A DNA stretch of 64,000 bases. Origin: Collibacillus ludicampi. Lineage in GTDB: Bacteria; Bacillota; Bacilli; Tumebacillales; BOQE01. The DNA is taken from the NCBI RefSeq assembly GCF_023705585.1, contig NZ_BOQE01000001.1, forward strand, positions 1,564,501 through 1,628,500, read 5' to 3'. The translations under genes and the position numbers were made by a program. Positions 55,677 through 64,000 of the stretch are shown piece by piece. Position 1 is the first letter of the stretch, and each line of letters opens with the position of its first letter. The notes under the pieces were generated by a model. The model was not told where the DNA came from. It did no database searches and worked only from the letters and a program-made list of their open reading frames with translations.

Positions 55677-55767
55677 CTTTTTTCATGGACATGCGCATAC
55701 CATAAGTGTGAATATAAAGGCCAAGACCTATGGTATAATGTGGACACCGAAGAGGAGGGGCGGGGGG

Positions 55768-57381
55768 ATGAGCGAACGGAACCTGTTCATACGTGGAGCC
55801 TTTATACTCGCTTTGGCAGGAATGATTTCCAAAGTGCTGGGATCGGTGTACACGATCTTTTTACAGAATATTATAGGCGATCACGGTCTAGGACTCTATC
55901 AAATGGCTTATCCGATCTATTCGACACTCTTACTCCTATCCACAGCCGGTTTTCCAATAGCGGTTTCGAAATTTGTTGCGGAACATATCGCCATTGGGGA
56001 TTACCGAGGGGCGAAAAATGTATTTCGCGTATCTGCAATTTTACTGATGGTAACCGGGATCGTGTTTTTTGTCTTACTGTTTTTCGGTGCGCCATTGTTC
56101 GCCTCTTTTTTTGGCGATGAAGCATCTGCCTATGCAATCCGAGCCATTGCGCCAGCGCTCCTTGTCGTTCCTGTCATGAGCGCGATTCGAGGATATTTTC
56201 AAGGTTGGCAGGAGATGAATCCCACCGCGGTATCGCAGGTAGTGGAACAGATCGTGCGTGTAGCCACGATTCTTGTTGCTGCCACTCTGCTGCTGCCGTA
56301 CGGGTCGGAATATGCTGCGGCAGGGGCGGCTTTTGGCGCGGTGACCGGAGCCATCGCTTCGTTTCTCGTCTTGTTATGGTTTATTTGGAAACGGAGAGAG
56401 TTTTTCCGCCATGATGCGAGAATGCAAAACCGCGTGAAACCGAAATCGACTTGGGAGATCGTCAAACAATTGTGCTGGTACGCGCTGCCCGTCTCTCTCG
56501 GTGCGATGGTCGTTCCTTTAATGAATAATGTGGATGTGCTCACCGTAGTAAACTTGTTGAAAGACAACGGATATACACAAAATGAGGCAACGGAGATGTT
56601 CGGCCTGTTATCGGGGCGCGCGTTCAAGCTGATGATGCTTCCCTCGACGTTTGCCACAGCGATCGGCGCAGCGGTTATGCCCGCGATCTCTGCGGGCCTC
56701 GCGCTCGGGAACAAACGGATCGTCTACAACCGTATCGAGTTGGCCATGCGGATGACGATGTTGATCGCTCTTCCCGCGTCGGTGGGATTGGCTTTACTGG
56801 CCAAGCCGATCGATATCATGCTGTTCAAAGATGCGGAAGGTGCGCGTGCGATCACTGTCATTTCGGTTGCGACGCTTGTGTCATCACTGCAGGTGACCAC
56901 GTCGGCGATCCTTCAGGGAATGGGAATCGTTTATCTGCCTGTGCGAAATCTGTTGATCGGCGGATCTTTCAAATTGTTTCTCAACTTGGCGCTTGTACCG
57001 CTTTGGGGAATTGAAGGCGCGGCCATGTCTACAGTCATTTCATACTTTGTTGCCACCTTGCTCAACTTGTGGGAAGTATATCGCAGAACCGGGGTTGTTC
57101 TCGATATGAAGCTGCTCTTATGGCGCCCGATGCTGTCAACATTCTTTATGGCTGTAGCCGCTTTTTCCGTAGTGCGTCAATGTCTCCCTTATTTCATGAA
57201 CGTGATGCCTGTGGAGCGGATGGCGTATGTTGGGACTGTCCTTCTGGCGATCACTGCGGCTGGGGTCGTTTATGGATTCTCGTTGCTTGTGACGGGCAGT
57301 TTAACAAAAGAGGATATCCGCTCCATTCCGAGGATCGGGCCTACCATCGTGCGTGTGTTTCAATGGTTGAAGTTAATTTGA
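55768..57381 (+). CDS. yabM: MOP-superfamily polysaccharide/lipid flippase (YabM/SpoVB family)
   Basis: 537 residues from ATG 55768 behind AGAGGAGGGG. About 14 hydrophobic segments. N-terminal F-I-R-G-A-F-I-L-A-L-A-G-M-I-S-K-V-L-G-S-V-Y is typical of the MurJ/SpoVB group, with Q-G-W-Q-E-M-N-P-T near residue 150 and Q-G-M-G near 395. Predicted to flip lipid-linked precursors across the membrane. Which polymer (cortex, wall) is unknown. TATAAT at 55734-55739, inside an ACCATA...TATGGT inverted repeat, may be its -10. Confidence 0.9.
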   Translation: MSERNLFIRGAFILALAGMISKVLGSVYTIFLQNIIGDHGLGLYQMAYPIYSTLLLLSTAGFPIAVSKFVAEHIAIGDYRGAKNVFRVSAILLMVTGIVFFVLLFFGAPLFASFFGDEASAYAIRAIAPALLVVPVMSAIRGYFQGWQEMNPTAVSQVVEQIVRVATILVAATLLLPYGSEYAAAGAAFGAVTGAIASFLVLLWFIWKRREFFRHDARMQNRVKPKSTWEIVKQLCWYALPVSLGAMVVPLMNNVDVLTVVNLLKDNGYTQNEATEMFGLLSGRAFKLMMLPSTFATAIGAAVMPAISAGLALGNKRIVYNRIELAMRMTMLIALPASVGLALLAKPIDIMLFKDAEGARAITVISVATLVSSLQVTTSAILQGMGIVYLPVRNLLIGGSFKLFLNLALVPLWGIEGAAMSTVISYFVATLLNLWEVYRRTGVVLDMKLLLWRPMLSTFFMAVAAFSVVRQCLPYFMNVMPVERMAYVGTVLLAITAAGVVYGFSLLVTGSLTKEDIRSIPRIGPTIVRVFQWLKLI

Positions 57382-57551
57382 TGGTTACATCCAAGTTCTT
57401 CGGAATTCGGTGCCTATGCGAGACGGCATTCCGGTCGCTTCCGAGAGGCCAAGGGGTAAGTCCGCACTCGGAGCGGCCGTTCATCTTTTGATTCAGGGGA
57501 AAATGTGTAGGGACACAATCTGAGACAAATGGACAAGGGAGGGATCTTTGA

Positions 57552-59027
57552 ATGACTTTGAACCATCGACCAATCATCCACGTGGTAGGTCTTGGCTCCG
57601 GATCGTGGTCGGACTTGCCGATCGGTACCTATGAGGTGCTCAAGCGGGTCCAGGATATTTTTTTGCGAACCACTTGGTACCCTTTAGCAAAAGATTTAGC
57701 TGAAAAAGGTATAAGTTTCCTATCATTTGATGATATTTATGAACAAGGGGAAGACTTTGCAACTGTCTATGAAACGATTGTGGACAAGCTGTTCCAGGAG
57801 GCAAAGGATAAAAGAGAGATCGTCTACGCGGTTCCCGGTCATCCGGGGGTGGCCGAAGAAACTGTGAGATTACTCTTGCAAAAGAGCTCAGAACACCAGG
57901 TCGATGTGAAAGTGGGTCCGGGACACTCTTTCCTGGATGAACTCTTTCTTCGTTTAGAGGTCGACCCTACAGAAGGGGTTTCGATTCTCAACGGGACTAC
58001 GCTCTTAAGCAAACATTTGAATCCGTCCTTGCATACGTTCGTCGTGGAAGTATACTCTCGTGACCTCGCCAGTGATGTCAAATTGACATTGATGGTACAC
58101 TATCCGGATGATTATCCGGTTACATTGACGCGCGCGATCGGTATCCAAGGGGAAGAAAGAGTAGAGACCATACCCTTGTACGAGATTGACCGGGTGGAGT
58201 GGATCGATCATCTGACAACGCTGTATATCCCTCCTGCAACGAACGACGCGGTGATCAACAGACAATTTTGGCGGCTGGTCGAGATCACGGAGCTTTTGCG
58301 CGGCCCGGGAGGATGTCCATGGGATCGCGAGCAGACGCATCAGTCGATTCGCAAATATGTGCTGGAAGAAGCGTATGAAGTGGCTGATGCGATTGATCGG
58401 GACGATCCGGATGATCTGTGTGAAGAACTGGGAGATCTTCTTTTGCAAGTGGCATTGCATGCACAGATAGCTGCCGAAGAGGGAATGTTTGATGCGTACG
58501 ATGTCGTCAAGGGAATTAACGACAAACTCATTCGGCGACATCCGCATGTGTTTGCCAGGTCCGATGCTAAGAATGCTAAGGATGTGGAAGCGAAATGGGA
58601 GGAAATCAAGAAAAAGGAGAAACGTGAGAAACACCTGGAACAGGAGCAATCCCTTCTCGATTCGGTTCCAAGGAGCTTTCCGGCTCTGATGTCTGCTGTG
58701 AAACTGCAGAAAAAGGCTGCTTCCGTCGGTTTCGACTGGCCGGATATCAAACCCGTATACGCAAAGGTTGAAGAAGAGTGGAAGGAGCTTCGTGAGGCGC
58801 AAGATCAGGAAAACATCAAAGAGGAATTTGGCGATTTGCTGTTCGCAATCGTAAATCTTGCCCGCTTTCTCAAGATTGACCCGGAAGAGGCCCTGGCCAA
58901 AACCAATGAGAAATTCCGCAAACGGTTCGCCTTCATTGAACAGAGGGTTAGGGAACAAGGGCGCTCTTTGGAAGATGCCGATCTGGAAGAGATGGACCGG
59001 TACTGGACGGAGGCGAAACAGATCTAG
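57552..59027 (+). CDS. mazG: MazG-family nucleotide pyrophosphohydrolase with methylase-like domain (YabN)
   Basis: 491 residues. N-terminal tetrapyrrole-methylase-like domain (I-I-H-V-V-G-L-G-S-G, residues about 8-225), then MazG domain (L-R-G-P-G-G-C-P-W-D-R-E-Q-T-H near 256, E-E-A-Y-E-V near 277, E-E-L-G-D-L-L-L-Q near 293) and a second MazG-like copy (K-A-A-S-V-G-F-D-W). Cleaves non-canonical NTPs. ATG behind GGGAGGG. Same order as B. subtilis yabN. Confidence 0.95.
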   Translation: MTLNHRPIIHVVGLGSGSWSDLPIGTYEVLKRVQDIFLRTTWYPLAKDLAEKGISFLSFDDIYEQGEDFATVYETIVDKLFQEAKDKREIVYAVPGHPGVAEETVRLLLQKSSEHQVDVKVGPGHSFLDELFLRLEVDPTEGVSILNGTTLLSKHLNPSLHTFVVEVYSRDLASDVKLTLMVHYPDDYPVTLTRAIGIQGEERVETIPLYEIDRVEWIDHLTTLYIPPATNDAVINRQFWRLVEITELLRGPGGCPWDREQTHQSIRKYVLEEAYEVADAIDRDDPDDLCEELGDLLLQVALHAQIAAEEGMFDAYDVVKGINDKLIRRHPHVFARSDAKNAKDVEAKWEEIKKKEKREKHLEQEQSLLDSVPRSFPALMSAVKLQKKAASVGFDWPDIKPVYAKVEEEWKELREAQDQENIKEEFGDLLFAIVNLARFLKIDPEEALAKTNEKFRKRFAFIEQRVREQGRSLEDADLEEMDRYWTEAKQI

Positions 59028-59122
59028 TGCCGGGAACCAAAATTTATTGCGAATTTCTAAAGAAAATCGTGAGACAAGCAGGATTTCAAGGATAGTAGAA
59101 CGAATAACCAACAAGGCTACAT

Positions 59123-59137
59123 ATTGACAGTGTCAAT
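59123..59137. promoter_or_regulatory. Palindrome upstream of hup
   Basis: ATTGACA-G-TGTCAAT is a perfect 15-base palindrome, 21 bases before the hup start. It could be an operator or include a -35 TTGACA, though no good -10 follows at 17 bases. Confidence 0.45.
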
Positions 59138-59158
59138 GAAAGGGGTACATTGTTTCTT

Positions 59159-59437
59159 ATGAACAAGATGGATTTAATCAATAAGGTTGCTGAAAAAAGC
59201 GGTTTGACCAAGAAGGATGCAGAAGCAGCGATCAACTCTTTTCTTGAGTCTATCGGGGAAGCATTGGCAGAAGGGGAAAAAGTACAGTTGATTGGCTTTG
59301 GCACGTTTGAAACGCGCAAACGTTCCGCGCGCAGCGGCCGTAACCCGCAGACGGGTGAAACGATCGAAATTCCCGAATCGATTGTGCCTGCATTTAAGCC
59401 TGGAAACAAATTGAAAGAAGCTATCGCATCGAAATAA
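59159..59437 (+). CDS. hup: DNA-binding protein HU
   Basis: 92 residues from ATG 59159; a TTG nine bases upstream is possible because the AAAGGGG site is 13 bases from the ATG. Near-canonical [30 protein letters not shown] and P-A-F-K-P-G. Inserted between mazG and rqcP, as in some other Bacillales. The rqcP ATG directly follows its stop. Confidence 0.95.
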   Translation: MNKMDLINKVAEKSGLTKKDAEAAINSFLESIGEALAEGEKVQLIGFGTFETRKRSARSGRNPQTGETIEIPESIVPAFKPGNKLKEAIASK

Positions 59438-59731
59438 ATGCGTCTTGACAAGTTTCTTAAGGTTTCCCGTCTGATCAAGAGACGGACGCTTGCGAAGGAA
59501 ATTTGTGATCAAGGGCGCATCCAGATCAATGGCCGCCCAGCCAAGGCCAGCACAGAAGTGCGTGTTGATGATGTACTCACCATTACTTTCGGAACGAAAA
59601 TAGTCGAAGTGAAAGTTCATGCGATCGCCGAGCATGTAAAAAAGGAACAGGCGGCAGAGATGTATACGGTTCTTTCCGAAACGAGAAAGAGCGGGAATCC
59701 CGAATGGGATGACAGCGAGGATGACGAATGA
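59438..59731 (+). CDS. rqcP: RqcP (YabO), S4-domain ribosome quality-control factor
   Basis: 97 residues. S4 RNA-binding domain: M-R-L-D-K-F-L-K-V-S-R-L-I-K-R-R-T, then A-K-E-I-C-D-Q-G-R-I-Q-I-N-G. RqcP aids RqcH in alanine tailing of stalled chains on 50S subunits. Starts right at the hup stop, so translationally coupled. Acidic tail (D-S-E-D-D-E). Confidence 0.93.
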   Translation: MRLDKFLKVSRLIKRRTLAKEICDQGRIQINGRPAKASTEVRVDDVLTITFGTKIVEVKVHAIAEHVKKEQAAEMYTVLSETRKSGNPEWDDSEDDE

Positions 59732-59828
59732 GGTCATCCTCTTTTTGTTTTCCACACAGTATGCAACTTTTTTTCTCCTTGACGCATAAATTGCAAAGAG
59801 GAACAAGTACTATCTTGTCCCTCGATCA

Positions 59829-59836
59829 CATAAATT
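59829..59836 (+). promoter_or_regulatory. Possible sigma-E -10 element of yabP
   Basis: CATAAATT resembles the sigma-E -10 CATACAAT, 42 bases before yabP. The upstream -35 (GTACTAT) is weak. yabP and yabQ are sigma-E genes in B. subtilis. Confidence 0.3.
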
Positions 59837-59877
59837 GTAGTGTACCTTGTACACTATGGATGCGTGGAGGAATGAAA

Positions 59878-60186
59878 ATGGCAGAGGAACGTCAACGTGT
59901 GCCTCATAAACAGCAATATGAGCGCCATGAAGTCATGATGTTAAACCGCCAAAGCCTGCAAGTCACCGGTGTGATGAACGTGGAAAGTTTCGACTCACAT
60001 GAATTTATCTTGCAAACAGCTTACGGACTACTGGCCATACGCGGAGAAAATTTGCATATCAAGACATTAAGTTTGGAAAACGGGGTCGTCGCAATCGAGG
60101 GGATGATTTACGACATGGGGTATTTTGACGAAGGGCTGTCGCCGGCAGAAAAAGCAAAGGGGTTTTTCGGAAAGCTTTTCCGCTGA
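59878..60186 (+). CDS. yabP: Sporulation protein YabP
   Basis: 102 residues from ATG 59878, seven bases after GGAGG; ATG 59872 is too close to it. H-E-V-M-M-L-N-R-Q-S-L-Q-V-T-G-V, then F-D-S-H-E-F-I-L-Q-T-A-Y-G-L-L-A-I-R-G-E, and I-Y-D-M-G-Y at the C-terminus, matching the YabP/YqfC family. Mother-cell sporulation protein with an unclear role. Confidence 0.9.
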   Translation: MAEERQRVPHKQQYERHEVMMLNRQSLQVTGVMNVESFDSHEFILQTAYGLLAIRGENLHIKTLSLENGVVAIEGMIYDMGYFDEGLSPAEKAKGFFGKLFR

Positions 60187-60221
60187 TCCCCCGCATTCAC
60201 ATGTAGAGAGGGGGGCATGCG

Positions 60222-60845
60222 GTGAGTTTGATGACACAATACCTCACCCTGATTGCGATGAGCATTTCGGGCGCCATTCTCGGTGCCGTTTATGATGTCT
60301 ATCGAGTCGTTTTGAAACAATGGCGTTTTCTTCGTTTCCTTAACCCGGTTTTCGATCTCATGTTCTGGATATTTGCGCTTGTTCTCGTCTTCTGGGCGTT
60401 GATGTGGGCGAATAACGGGGATGTTCGTCTGTACGTATTCGTGATTCTCCTGCTGGGCCTTTTGGTGTATCGCTTGTTATTCCGTAAAATCGTCGTGAGT
60501 GGAACGGTCGGTGTGATTCTCGGAATGAAAGCACTTGGTCTTTTGATCTACCGTATGTTTCTCTTGCTTGTCGTTCAGCCGCTTCTTTTGCTCGGGCGAT
60601 TGCTGCTGGCTCTCCTTCGGGCATTGGATCGTGTGGCACAAGTGATTGAAACGGTCATCTTATGGCCTTTCAGACCTATTCTTCGACTCCTGCATAAGGG
60701 TTTAAAGAGGGTATTTGTACCTATAGAAGAGCCTTTGGTACGATATTGGAAACACATGAAAAAGGTAAAAGGATTTCTTGTCTCCTTGTCGAATTGGTTC
60801 TTTAATCGCAAAGACGATGAGGAACCAAAAGATCCAAAAGGATAG
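60222..60845 (+). CDS. yabQ: Spore cortex protein YabQ
   Basis: 207 residues, GTG start behind GAGGGGGG. Four or five hydrophobic segments, with G-A-V-Y-D-V-Y-R at residues about 21-28 and a long basic C-terminus. Required for spore cortex in B. subtilis. Directly after yabP (35 bases). Confidence 0.88.
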   Translation: MSLMTQYLTLIAMSISGAILGAVYDVYRVVLKQWRFLRFLNPVFDLMFWIFALVLVFWALMWANNGDVRLYVFVILLLGLLVYRLLFRKIVVSGTVGVILGMKALGLLIYRMFLLLVVQPLLLLGRLLLALLRALDRVAQVIETVILWPFRPILRLLHKGLKRVFVPIEEPLVRYWKHMKKVKGFLVSLSNWFFNRKDDEEPKDPKG

Positions 60846-60859
60846 GAGCGGGTGTTTCC

Positions 60860-61216
60860 ATGCTCTCTACAGCGAAGAAACGGCGATCGAAGATCGTTCC
60901 AATCGATAGAAACAATACGTTTCCCATCCATGTTCCGCAGGCGGGTAGAAAACGGAAGCTGAAATTGAGATCTTGTTTCCTCTTTGTCTTCATGCTTTGG
61001 GCGGTCTACACCTATTTTTTTGACCAAGCTCCAAAGTTCAGGCAACTGGAACAAGAGAGAGCACAACTCAATCAACAACTGGTAGAGCAGGAACAAAAAT
61101 TGCAAGAACTCAATGCAGAAGTCAAAAATCTAAACAACGATGATTACATTGCATTACTTGCAAGAAAATATAATATGGTAAAAAAAGGGGAAATAATTTA
61201 CCAACCGGGACAGTAG
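60860..61216 (+). CDS. divIC: Cell division protein DivIC (FtsB-like)
   Basis: 118 residues. Basic cytoplasmic N-terminus, one membrane segment (about 38-54), then a coiled coil (Q-L-E-Q-E-R-A-Q-L-N-Q-Q-L) and the conserved end Y-I-A-L-L-A-R-K-Y-x2-V-K-K-G-E-I-I-Y. Works with FtsL and DivIB in the divisome. Last gene of the yabP-yabQ-divIC group. Confidence 0.93.
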   Translation: MLSTAKKRRSKIVPIDRNNTFPIHVPQAGRKRKLKLRSCFLFVFMLWAVYTYFFDQAPKFRQLEQERAQLNQQLVEQEQKLQELNAEVKNLNNDDYIALLARKYNMVKKGEIIYQPGQ

Positions 61217-61221
61217 CTTTC

Positions 61222-61250
61222 TTGACATAGTTTCGTTTATTTATTAAAAT
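61222..61250 (+). promoter_or_regulatory. Sigma-A promoter of the S1-domain gene
   Basis: TTGACA (61222-61227), 17-base spacer, TAAAAT (61245-61250). Confidence 0.75.
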
Positions 61251-61300
61251 ATGAACTGTTATATTCCTTTTTTTCTATTCGAGGAGGAGCGTTTCTTTTC

Positions 61301-61738
61301 ATGTCTATTGAAGTAGGCAGCAAACTAGAAGGGAAAGTTACAGGTATTACTCATTTTGGGGCATTTGTGCTGCTACCGGGTGGTTCAACGGGTCTCGTTC
61401 ATATATCAGAGATCGCTGATACCTATGTAAAGGATATTAACGATCACCTGAAGGTTAACGACATGGTAACGGTCAAAGTTCTTTCTGTCGACAAGGATGG
61501 CAAGATTGGTCTTTCCATACGTCAAGCGAAAGAACAACCGGAAGCTCCTCAGGGAGGATCCCCCAATCGCGGAGGGGATCGTGAACGTCGTTCGCCACGT
61601 AGTGCACGTAATGAACGAGGGCCTCGCCTGTCGTTTGAAGATAAGATGAACCGTTTTCTGAAAGACAGTGAAGAACGTTTGGCTGCTTTGAAACGAAGCG
61701 AATCAAAACGCGGTGGGCGTGGAGGCCGTCGTGGCTAA
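61301..61738 (+). CDS. yabR: S1-domain RNA-binding protein (YabR/GSP13 family)
   Basis: 145 residues. One S1 domain (residues about 4-75): V-G-S-K-L-E-G-K-V-T-G-I-T-H-F-G-A-F-V and G-L-V-H-I-S-E-I, then a basic, G/R-rich tail ending R-G-G-R-G-G-R-R-G. The family binds 30S ribosomes and mRNA under stress. ATG behind GAGGAGG. Confidence 0.92.
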   Translation: MSIEVGSKLEGKVTGITHFGAFVLLPGGSTGLVHISEIADTYVKDINDHLKVNDMVTVKVLSVDKDGKIGLSIRQAKEQPEAPQGGSPNRGGDRERRSPRSARNERGPRLSFEDKMNRFLKDSEERLAALKRSESKRGGRGGRRG

Positions 61739-61752
61739 ATGGTAATGATTTT

Positions 61753-61783
61753 AAAGGCATCTCAGTGATGGGGTGCTTTATTT
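61753..61783 (+). terminator. Possible terminator after yabR
   Basis: AAAGGCATC...GATGGGGTGCTTT hairpin with TTATTT after it; imperfect stem. Confidence 0.5.
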
Positions 61784-61846
61784 ATTATCTCTGAAAATAG
61801 CACGATATCAGATTTGTGAAATGACGAATTAGGGAATTCAAGGAAG

Positions 61847-61898
61847 AGCCGTTTAAGGAATCGATGTCATGAGCGGATTTGGTAAACGGCACTTTTTG
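61847..61898 (+). terminator. Terminator-like hairpin upstream of phosphoglucomutase
   Basis: GCCGTTTA and TAAACGGC are perfect 8-bp arms around about 32 bases, with TTTTT two bases after the stem. It could terminate readthrough or act in the leader of pgcA. Confidence 0.5.
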
Positions 61899-61965
61899 GT
61901 GCATTGATTCATAGATACAAATACATGTCAGATGGATTCAGCACAAGGAAGAGGAGGGTCTACAT

Positions 61966-63702
61966 ATGGAACAAAGAATTCAGAATTGGTTATCATATGA
62001 GAAACTCGATGAAGAACTGGCTGCAGAATTGAGGAAAATCAAAGACGATGATCGTGAGTTGAAAGAGAGGTTTCATCAGCACCTGGCGTTCGGTACGGGA
62101 GGCTTGCGCGGGGTACGCGGAGCGGGAACGAACCGGATGAACATTTATACGGTTCGGCGTGCCGCGGAAGGTGTGGCCAGGTTTCTGGAGTCAGAGGGAG
62201 CGATTGCCAAGGAGAAAGGTGTGGCGATCGCTTATGATTCGCGCCATCATTCCCGCCTGTATGCCGAAAATGCGGCATTGACATTGGCGGCACACGGAAT
62301 TCGTACATATTTGTTTGACGAGTTGCGTCCCACACCCGAATTATCTTTTGCCGTCAGGAATCTGGGGGCGGCTGCCGGCATCGTGATCACAGCGAGTCAC
62401 AATCCGCCTGAGTATAACGGGTTTAAAGTATACGCAGCGGATGGAGGTCAGATCACACCCGCGACGGCCGAGGCCATTCAAGCCCACATGGAGGACATCG
62501 AGAATGAACTGTTGATTCCTGTGATGGAGTGGGAGGAAGCGAAAGCGAAAGGACTTCTGCAAGAATTGGGCGAGGATATGGATGAAAAGTACCTGTCATA
62601 TTTGTCAGGATTGACATTGTTCCCTTCCGATTTCGAGGAAGCAAAACGCCAACTGCGAATCGTTTACACTCCGTTACATGGAACGGGTCTGAAACCGGTG
62701 ACCGCTATTTTGAATAAAATGGGGTTTGAAAACGTAACGGTGGTTCCCGAGCAAGCCGAACCGGATCCTCAATTTTCTACCGTCCAATCTCCCAATCCCG
62801 AAGAGAAAAAGGCGTTTACGCATGCACTTCGTCTCGCGGAGAAGATCAACGCAGACATGGTGATGGGAACGGATCCGGATGCTGACCGTGTGGGTGTTGT
62901 CGTTCGCGATCAAACTGGGGAATTTCAGGTGCTAACGGGTAATCAGTTGGGGGCGCTTCTGTTATATTACATTTTGCAAAGACGGCAAGAAATGGGGAAA
63001 TTGCCGGCCAACGGGGCGATGGTCAAGACCATCGTCACTTCGGAGTTGGGGAGGGCAATCGCTGATTCGTTCGGTGTGAAAACGTTCGATACGTTGACGG
63101 GCTTTAAGTTCATCGGAGAGAAAATCACTGAGTTTGAACAAACCGGATCCCACACATTCCTGTTTGGATATGAAGAAAGCTACGGTTATTTAATCGGCGG
63201 TGAGGTTCGTGACAAAGACGCCGTGCAAGCGTGTATGATGGCTGCCGAGATGACGGCTTATTATAAGACGCAAAATAAAACGCTTTATGACCAACTTGTC
63301 ACATTGTGGGAACGATACGGTTATTTCATGGAAGATCTCCTGTCATTGACCATGAAGGGAATCGAAGGAATGGAAAAGATTCGTGCAATGATGAAACAGG
63401 TGCGCGAGAACCTGCCTAAACAATTGGGCGGTCGTATGGTGACGAGTGTTGAGGATTATTTAAGCAGCCGTAAAACCTTGTGGGTTAACGATGGGAACCA
63501 TGTTCGTGAGGATGTGTTGACCCTCCCGCGGGCGGATGTGGTTCGAGTGCACCTGGAAGGGGGATCCTGGTTTGCCGTACGTCCTTCAGGCACCGAGCCG
63601 AAGATCAAGTTTTATTTTGGCGTACGGGAAGGTTCTTTGGAAGAGGCGAAGAATCGTCTCGATTCGTTAAAACAAGCTGTCACCGAATGGATGGGAATAT
63701 AA
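61966..63702 (+). CDS. pgcA: Phosphoglucomutase/phosphomannomutase (alpha-D-phosphohexomutase)
   Basis: 578 residues. F-G-T-G-G-L-R-G near residue 45, the phosphoserine loop I-T-A-S-H-N-P-P-E-Y-N-G-F-K near 143, metal-binding D-P-D-A-D-R near 305, G-Y-E-E-S-Y-G near 400 and the phosphate-binding R-P-S-G-T-E-P-K near 540. Interconverts glucose-6-P and glucose-1-P, feeding the GalU step encoded at 47159. ATG behind GAGGAGGG. In B. subtilis tRNAs and spoIIE follow yabR instead. Confidence 0.95.
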   Translation: MEQRIQNWLSYEKLDEELAAELRKIKDDDRELKERFHQHLAFGTGGLRGVRGAGTNRMNIYTVRRAAEGVARFLESEGAIAKEKGVAIAYDSRHHSRLYAENAALTLAAHGIRTYLFDELRPTPELSFAVRNLGAAAGIVITASHNPPEYNGFKVYAADGGQITPATAEAIQAHMEDIENELLIPVMEWEEAKAKGLLQELGEDMDEKYLSYLSGLTLFPSDFEEAKRQLRIVYTPLHGTGLKPVTAILNKMGFENVTVVPEQAEPDPQFSTVQSPNPEEKKAFTHALRLAEKINADMVMGTDPDADRVGVVVRDQTGEFQVLTGNQLGALLLYYILQRRQEMGKLPANGAMVKTIVTSELGRAIADSFGVKTFDTLTGFKFIGEKITEFEQTGSHTFLFGYEESYGYLIGGEVRDKDAVQACMMAAEMTAYYKTQNKTLYDQLVTLWERYGYFMEDLLSLTMKGIEGMEKIRAMMKQVRENLPKQLGGRMVTSVEDYLSSRKTLWVNDGNHVREDVLTLPRADVVRVHLEGGSWFAVRPSGTEPKIKFYFGVREGSLEEAKNRLDSLKQAVTEWMGI

Positions 63703-63709
63703 AAGAGCT

Positions 63710-63740
63710 GAGACCTCTCGGGCGAGAGGTCTCTTTTTAT
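63710..63740 (+). terminator. Terminator of pgcA
   Basis: GAGACCTCTC and GAGAGGTCTC form a 10-bp perfect stem with loop GGGC, then TTTTT. Confidence 0.92.
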
Positions 63741-63767
63741 ATATTGACAAGAGTGCACGGCCAACCG

Positions 63768-64000
63768 TTACGTCCATCCTAGTAACCCGTACCTTAACCA
63801 ATAGTAAGGGATACCGATCAGGTTCGTTAAAACTTTTTTTGTACCCAGGTGGGATTGCCACCAGGTATCGGGAGGAAACCTGGATTCACTGAGCAGGGGA
63901 GCGGAGATGACACGGATTCCGGCTTTGCGGTACAAGTGTGAAAAAATCCATTGGGCCCTCCGCGAATGGTCCCAGTCGGTCACAATTATGCAAGAGTTCC
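63768..64000 (-). CDS. YdcF-like (DUF218) protein, C-terminal part
   Basis: Partial: the frame stays open to the window edge, so the N-terminus lies beyond 64000. Visible residues include I-I-V-T-D-W-D-H-S-R-R-A-Q-W-I-F, matching the C-terminal part of YdcF/ElyC/SanA-type envelope proteins (usual form V-T-S-x-x-H-x-x-R-A). The end K-K-V-L-T-N-L-I-G-I-P-Y-Y-W is also family-like. Function of the family unclear (envelope biogenesis). Confidence 0.65.
   Translation of the reverse strand, partial: NSCIIVTDWDHSRRAQWIFSHLYRKAGIRVISAPLLSESRFPPDTWWQSHLGTKKVLTNLIGIPYYWLRYGLLGWT

Noticed and set aside
57382-57551. Gap between yabM and mazG with CGGAAT...ATTCCG
   Set aside because: A short inverted repeat without a T-run or known motif; not enough to call a terminator or RNA.

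Overview
The window is chromosomal DNA of an endospore-forming Firmicute (order Bacillales). The clearest evidence is long synteny with the Bacillus subtilis origin-proximal block: tadA - tRNA-Ser - SRP RNA - dnaX - yaaK - recR - yaaL - bofA - csfB - yaaO - tmk - darA - yaaR - holB - ricT - yabA - yabB - rsmI - abrB - metG - tatD - rnmV - rsmA - yabG - veg - sspF - ispE - purR - spoVG - glmU - prs - ctc - pth - fin - mfd - spoVT - yabM - mazG - rqcP - yabP - yabQ - divIC - S1-domain protein. Many genes are sporulation-specific (bofA, csfB, yabG, sspF, spoVG, fin, spoVT, yabP, yabQ). The insertions relative to B. subtilis and the frequent GTG/TTG starts suggest a lineage outside Bacillus proper, perhaps near Alicyclobacillaceae or Paenibacillaceae. 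That placement is an inference.

Layout. 1-5.3 kb: a triple-repeat Sm-like protein, tadA, two tRNA-Ser genes, SRP RNA, dnaX-yaaK-recR and yaaL. 5.3-14.8 kb: a minus-strand catabolic island of eight genes (FadR-type regulator, LarA-like protein, GlcD, GlcF, MBL-fold hydrolase, DUF6282-like protein, two MFS transporters) that separates yaaL from bofA. It looks like a 2-hydroxyacid uptake and oxidation unit. 14.8-25 kb: bofA, csfB, an ACT-domain malic enzyme, then the yaaO-tmk-darA-yaaR-holB-ricT-yabA-yabB-rsmI run and a convergent abrB. 25-30.7 kb: T-box-controlled metG, tatD, rnmV, rsmA and a YkuK-like protein. 30.7-41 kb: accessory genes (psd, a DHH phosphoesterase, a frameshifted MOSC gene, a LysE-type exporter) around yabG-veg-sspF, then a cyanophycinase/cyanophycin synthetase pair and two minus-strand genes, one of them broken. 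41-64 kb: ispE to divIC and an S1-domain protein, with extra genes (MobA-like nucleotidyltransferase, galU, a PrsA-type foldase, hup), then a phosphoglucomutase and the end of a YdcF-like gene.

The most unusual structure is a family of four dispersed intergenic repeats of about 250-320 bp (17.3, 19.1, 28.9 and 48.95 kb). They have nested inverted repeats built on a shared core (AGGTCGTCTCG and its complement) next to GCTTTGCG. Two copies lie in each orientation, and each lies upstream of a plus-strand housekeeping gene. One copy is flanked by an 8-bp direct repeat, which suggests a mobile non-autonomous element.

Other points of note: a probable one-base frameshift in the MOSC gene, an in-frame TAG in a permuted-papain-like gene, a short RicT, an AbrB with a CxxC/CxxC tail, an out-of-frame upstream ORF overlapping spoVG, a promoter-hairpin-terminator unit between spoVG and glmU, and well-matched sporulation promoters for yabG (sigma-K), spoVT (sigma-G), fin (sigma-F/G) and spoVG (sigma-H).
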